A DNA stretch of 64,000 nt from Ptychodera flava (taxonomy: Eukaryota; Hemichordata; Enteropneusta; Ptychoderidae), in NCBI RefSeq assembly GCF_041260155.1, contig NC_091933.1:26340674-26404673 (forward strand), written 5' to 3'. Shown here piece after piece: positions 60,683-64,000 of this stretch. The notes below the pieces were generated by a model, which saw only the letters and a list, made by a program, of their open reading frames with translations, did not search any database and was not told where the DNA came from. The position numbers and the translations under genes are program-made. Position 1 is the first letter of the stretch. Every line of letters starts with the position of its first letter.

Positions 60683-63600
60683 GTTTTTCAATTCTTTAAA
60701 ATACGGATAAAATCATGCTATGCATTAACCAAGGATTTTTAAATTGACTCTAATTATTCTTGAGGGCTTTTTTGATTGATGAACATTCATTTTCGTCTTA
60801 TGATCCTGATATCTAAAGGCACGTCTGAGAATCCTTTCGCATGAAAGGTTAGCCAGGCCATATAGAGGGGCACTAGTCAGTAGAGGGGACCCCCTCTACT
60901 GTCTATGGCCAGGCGTAGTTTCAGGTCCACAGGCACGCAGAACAGGGAGACAAGCGGCTGTGTCAAATTTCCTTGTCGTGGAAAATCCTAGAACGTTTAC
61001 TTTGCGCCATGGTCTGGTTTTGGCAGCATGTCAACCAAACCATTTATGGAAGTGATCACAAGTGACAGACGAAAATCACAGCTCATATACGACACTTTTG
61101 AAATATTTCATAAATGTGTCCTTGAAACGAACTTGCTTTGTCGGAAATAATTTTAAAAAATAATATCTGAGTCGTTTTGCTTTTGTTTCATTCAATGTTT
61201 GGTTAGTGGAATCCTTGCAGTGATATGTACGCTAGAGCTCCTACTCATTTTGGCAGTGTTCCCATCGCTCTAAACCTCGCATATTGCTCTTGTTCGGCAT
61301 CGTTGCAAAAAGCCTAAAGCTTACACCAAAACAATGCAACGCAAATAGTTCAACACGACTGTATGTTCACAAAACAATGCAACTGAACACAGCATTAGAT
61401 TGCCTTGAAACAAAAACACCAGGGACTCGTATACCTACCGCATTTTTCGTCAATCGGATTTGCCTTTAATGAGTCTGGTTGAGTAGTTTCCCTTTCTGTT
61501 TGAATTGTGACGGTGGAACAAATCCTGACTCGAGGGGCAATGAACAAACTAATATGTATGATGATAATTTGCCTAGGTTTATTGGCCGGAAAATTGCCAA
61601 TAGATGCAAGATGACATACCAGTACACCATGGTCACTGATCGATGCACTGTTGTTATTTGCAGGGAAGCCTTATTCGGACCTTACACCACACTGACTTGA
61701 AGAGAGTAAATTTTGGACAAATATACACGAAAACAAACACACATCGCACTATGTTATGTTTATTGCAATCTGGGATTCTACTGGGCTGCTATATTTCAAT
61801 TTTTGGCCTTGGACAGGGCTTAATTTTCAATATATACCGCAGTAGACTTTTAAATATTCAAGGCCGGGCACTAATCTGTGGCTTGATTTGATTAGCGAAG
61901 CCTGTCCTGGTCAGTTCTTTTGTCAACCAATATCGAACGAATTCTTTCTCTGTCCCTGGACGTTCCCTGGTCGTGATCGATTCCTTTAAATTATCGAGTA
62001 GGGAATTCCACATCAATCCGTCGCGTCTCTGCCTGCCGCCTGTGTTTCTTCAGTTCTGGAATGTTGTTTGACAATCGGAATGTCAATCCAGTTTTAATCT
62101 TCCACTCAAACTACACCACGCTACAAAGGCGTTCTTCGATCGGTGACAATAGCGGTGCCCAACTTCCATTTTTTAACACAGTTCGGCTAATCAAGGGAAC
62201 AAAGACTTACTCGGCGTTCCTTTGATGCAGCGATGTCGACGCCTTCTGTTTAACAAATTAATTTGGGTAACACCTAGATCGAAAAAAACTATCATCTCCT
62301 TTAACCGTCGGGATTACATCGATTTCGACACATCAACTTTGAAAAGTATCGTGTACTGATTTCCTCACCAAGCACAGTTTGTTCATCAATGAAAGCGTCC
62401 TATCGACGCTCCCAAAACAAATCTGATTTGCAGAGTTCCCGAAACGTTATTGATTATGACACGGTGAATTAATTCCTTCTCTACAATTATACAGCCATAC
62501 GTGCATGATTTGAATGTAAATAAAACAAACAAATTTAAATAAACAAAAATTTGTTATGACATAAAAAACTGTAAGCAAAAAAAACCCAAAACAAAACAAA
62601 ACAAAACAATCGGATCTCTGTATTTTATTGATCCTTACTGAATTCCCCTTCGAAATTCTTGACACATGGAAGTCTAATGGATCTGCCATACTTTCCATGC
62701 GTTGCGTGCTCAAACCAAGGACAGATTCCCTACATAGTGTACTGCATCGTGCAAATTCATTTACTTCCAGGGGGTCCGGTCATTCCCATCAATTTAATGT
62801 ACGGAAGCGTATATATTGAGACATTGCTTGGGTGAATTACAGGTAAACAGCCAAGCATCTCAGGATTTAATGAAGCTGCATTCTTTATTTCAAGGTGGAA
62901 GATATTTTACAAGTAATTATAACTACAAACAATCGAACGCCACCTTGGTGAATTTCACTTCAGATGGAATAGTTTCGTCCATTTTTTGATCATATTACTA
63001 TTACCTACCCCGTTGTTTTACACATTTTTCAGTAATACTGCATAGATGGTTGCTTTAGATTCCGAGTAAAGCGAGAAAAAATACATAGTACTGGACAAAA
63101 CACACTTCAACTCCCTAAAAGACGTCCCGAACCTTGCCCACCGATAACAGTATCCCATCATGTATGATACACAGCCCACCCTTGGGTCTAGGCTCCAAGG
63201 TTGTCCAATGTGACCCCGCCCACTGGTAGGATAAAAAATTACCTGCCTGCTGGGGAAATCGCTTGGGAACACCTTATTTTGCGAATATCTTTGTTAGTGT
63301 ACACCTCAAGAAAAAGTGCTTTCTTACCTAAAGACAATATTGTGTATCTTGTCGACCGACAATGTCAGTATACCATTACATGCATTTACCATTGCCAGGA
63401 CTGACCCTCTTATACTTACAAATTAACCAGTTTCGACTAGCACATTTTTAATTCCAAAATTATTAAAAGCGCAATTATGACCCTTTTTACTTAAGCAAAG
63501 TTTATTTCATAGTTGCCTCGCAGTATGAAGACAAAGGAAGGTGTTAATTGCTTGTTTCGTTACGAAGTGCCAACGCCCCGTTAGTCTGAAGTGATATGAA

Positions 63601-64000
63601 CGACTTGCCGTAGACCTATAAGTTAAGTTTGTCGGCTTCTTTCATACCACACAGGTCTTTTTCGTCCTTTTGTCCACACCAACAGACGGAATCCCATTAT
63701 TTTTGCACTCAAAGCTTATAAAGTGATCATTACATCAAGGCGTAATTTATGTAACACTCTTTCGGCTTCTGTATCGAGTTCCCTTTGATTTCAAAAAGTA
63801 ATTATCGCCATGACAAACGAAACAAATGTTGGTGTTAATCTGTCTGAATAAACTGAGCTGTTTGTTTTTCGGCCAGTAAAGACTGGAAGAACGTTGAGGA
63901 GCATATGCTTCGAGACGGGTTATTCTTGATCACATCAGCATAACAGTACCCATATTTATTTTAGACAAACTTGAAAACTCTTCAGCGTTTTAGCGGCAAA
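60683..64000. other. Intergenic DNA without a recognised gene
   Basis: Contains a short hairpin (tagaggggaccccctcta, near 60875-60900) and an (AAACA)n run near 62590. Open frames are short (under 90 codons) and unassigned. Confidence 0.4.

Overview
This window is nuclear DNA from an invertebrate animal. It is AT-rich, has large introns with GT-AG borders and is full of repeats. The main gene best matches the vertebrate sulfonylurea receptors (SUR1/SUR2, ABCC8/ABCC9), and the repeat mix suggests a non-vertebrate deuterostome such as a hemichordate, lancelet or echinoderm. The species assignment is inference.

Layout. (1) Bases 1-6308 hold no gene. They form a giant spacerless palindrome (447-6308, centre near 3563/3564) whose arms carry tandem 50-bp repeats and matching (CATA)n/(TA)n blocks. 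Several smaller DNA transposons, some with clear target-site duplications, landed in its arms later. (2) About 7.33-44.13 kb on the + strand is one 30-exon gene for an ABCC8/9-like ABC protein: TMD0, L0 linker, TMD1, NBD1, TMD2, NBD2. The exons add up to about 1,580 codons, close to the usual SUR length. Splice phases agree at every junction but two. Three small lesions are visible: an in-frame TGA in TMD0, a one-base loss in exon 7, and a one-base phase clash at the exon 23/24 junction. They mean either a young pseudogene or allele, or assembly errors. (3) The introns are swollen by mobile DNA. A 6.75-kb foldback element with 9-bp target duplications nearly fills intron 22. Two inverted copies of a 1.0-kb Harbinger-like MITE flank exons 22-23. 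A retroelement RT fossil sits inside the NBD1 coding region. A 3.3-kb Helentron/HINE-like element in intron 24 carries two satellite arrays, each repeating motifs that look like transcription-factor sites. (4) From 44.1 to 64 kb the DNA is sparse: a fourth Harbinger-like MITE (48248-49505), microsatellites, and an unrecognised multi-exon gene on the - strand (about 57.3 to 53.65 kb), including an open exon of 399 codons.

How the parts fit. In vertebrates SUR proteins do not pump a substrate. They sense MgADP/ATP and gate Kir6 potassium channels. The NBD features here fit that family: a site-1 Walker B ending in Asp rather than the catalytic Glu, and an intact NBD2 site with an FSVGQ signature. 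No Kir6 gene is visible in the 20 kb downstream, although in vertebrates it lies next to the SUR gene.

The most unusual structures are the two foldback elements with tandem-repeat arms and the intronic satellite carrying dense nuclear-receptor, E-box and YY1-like motifs.
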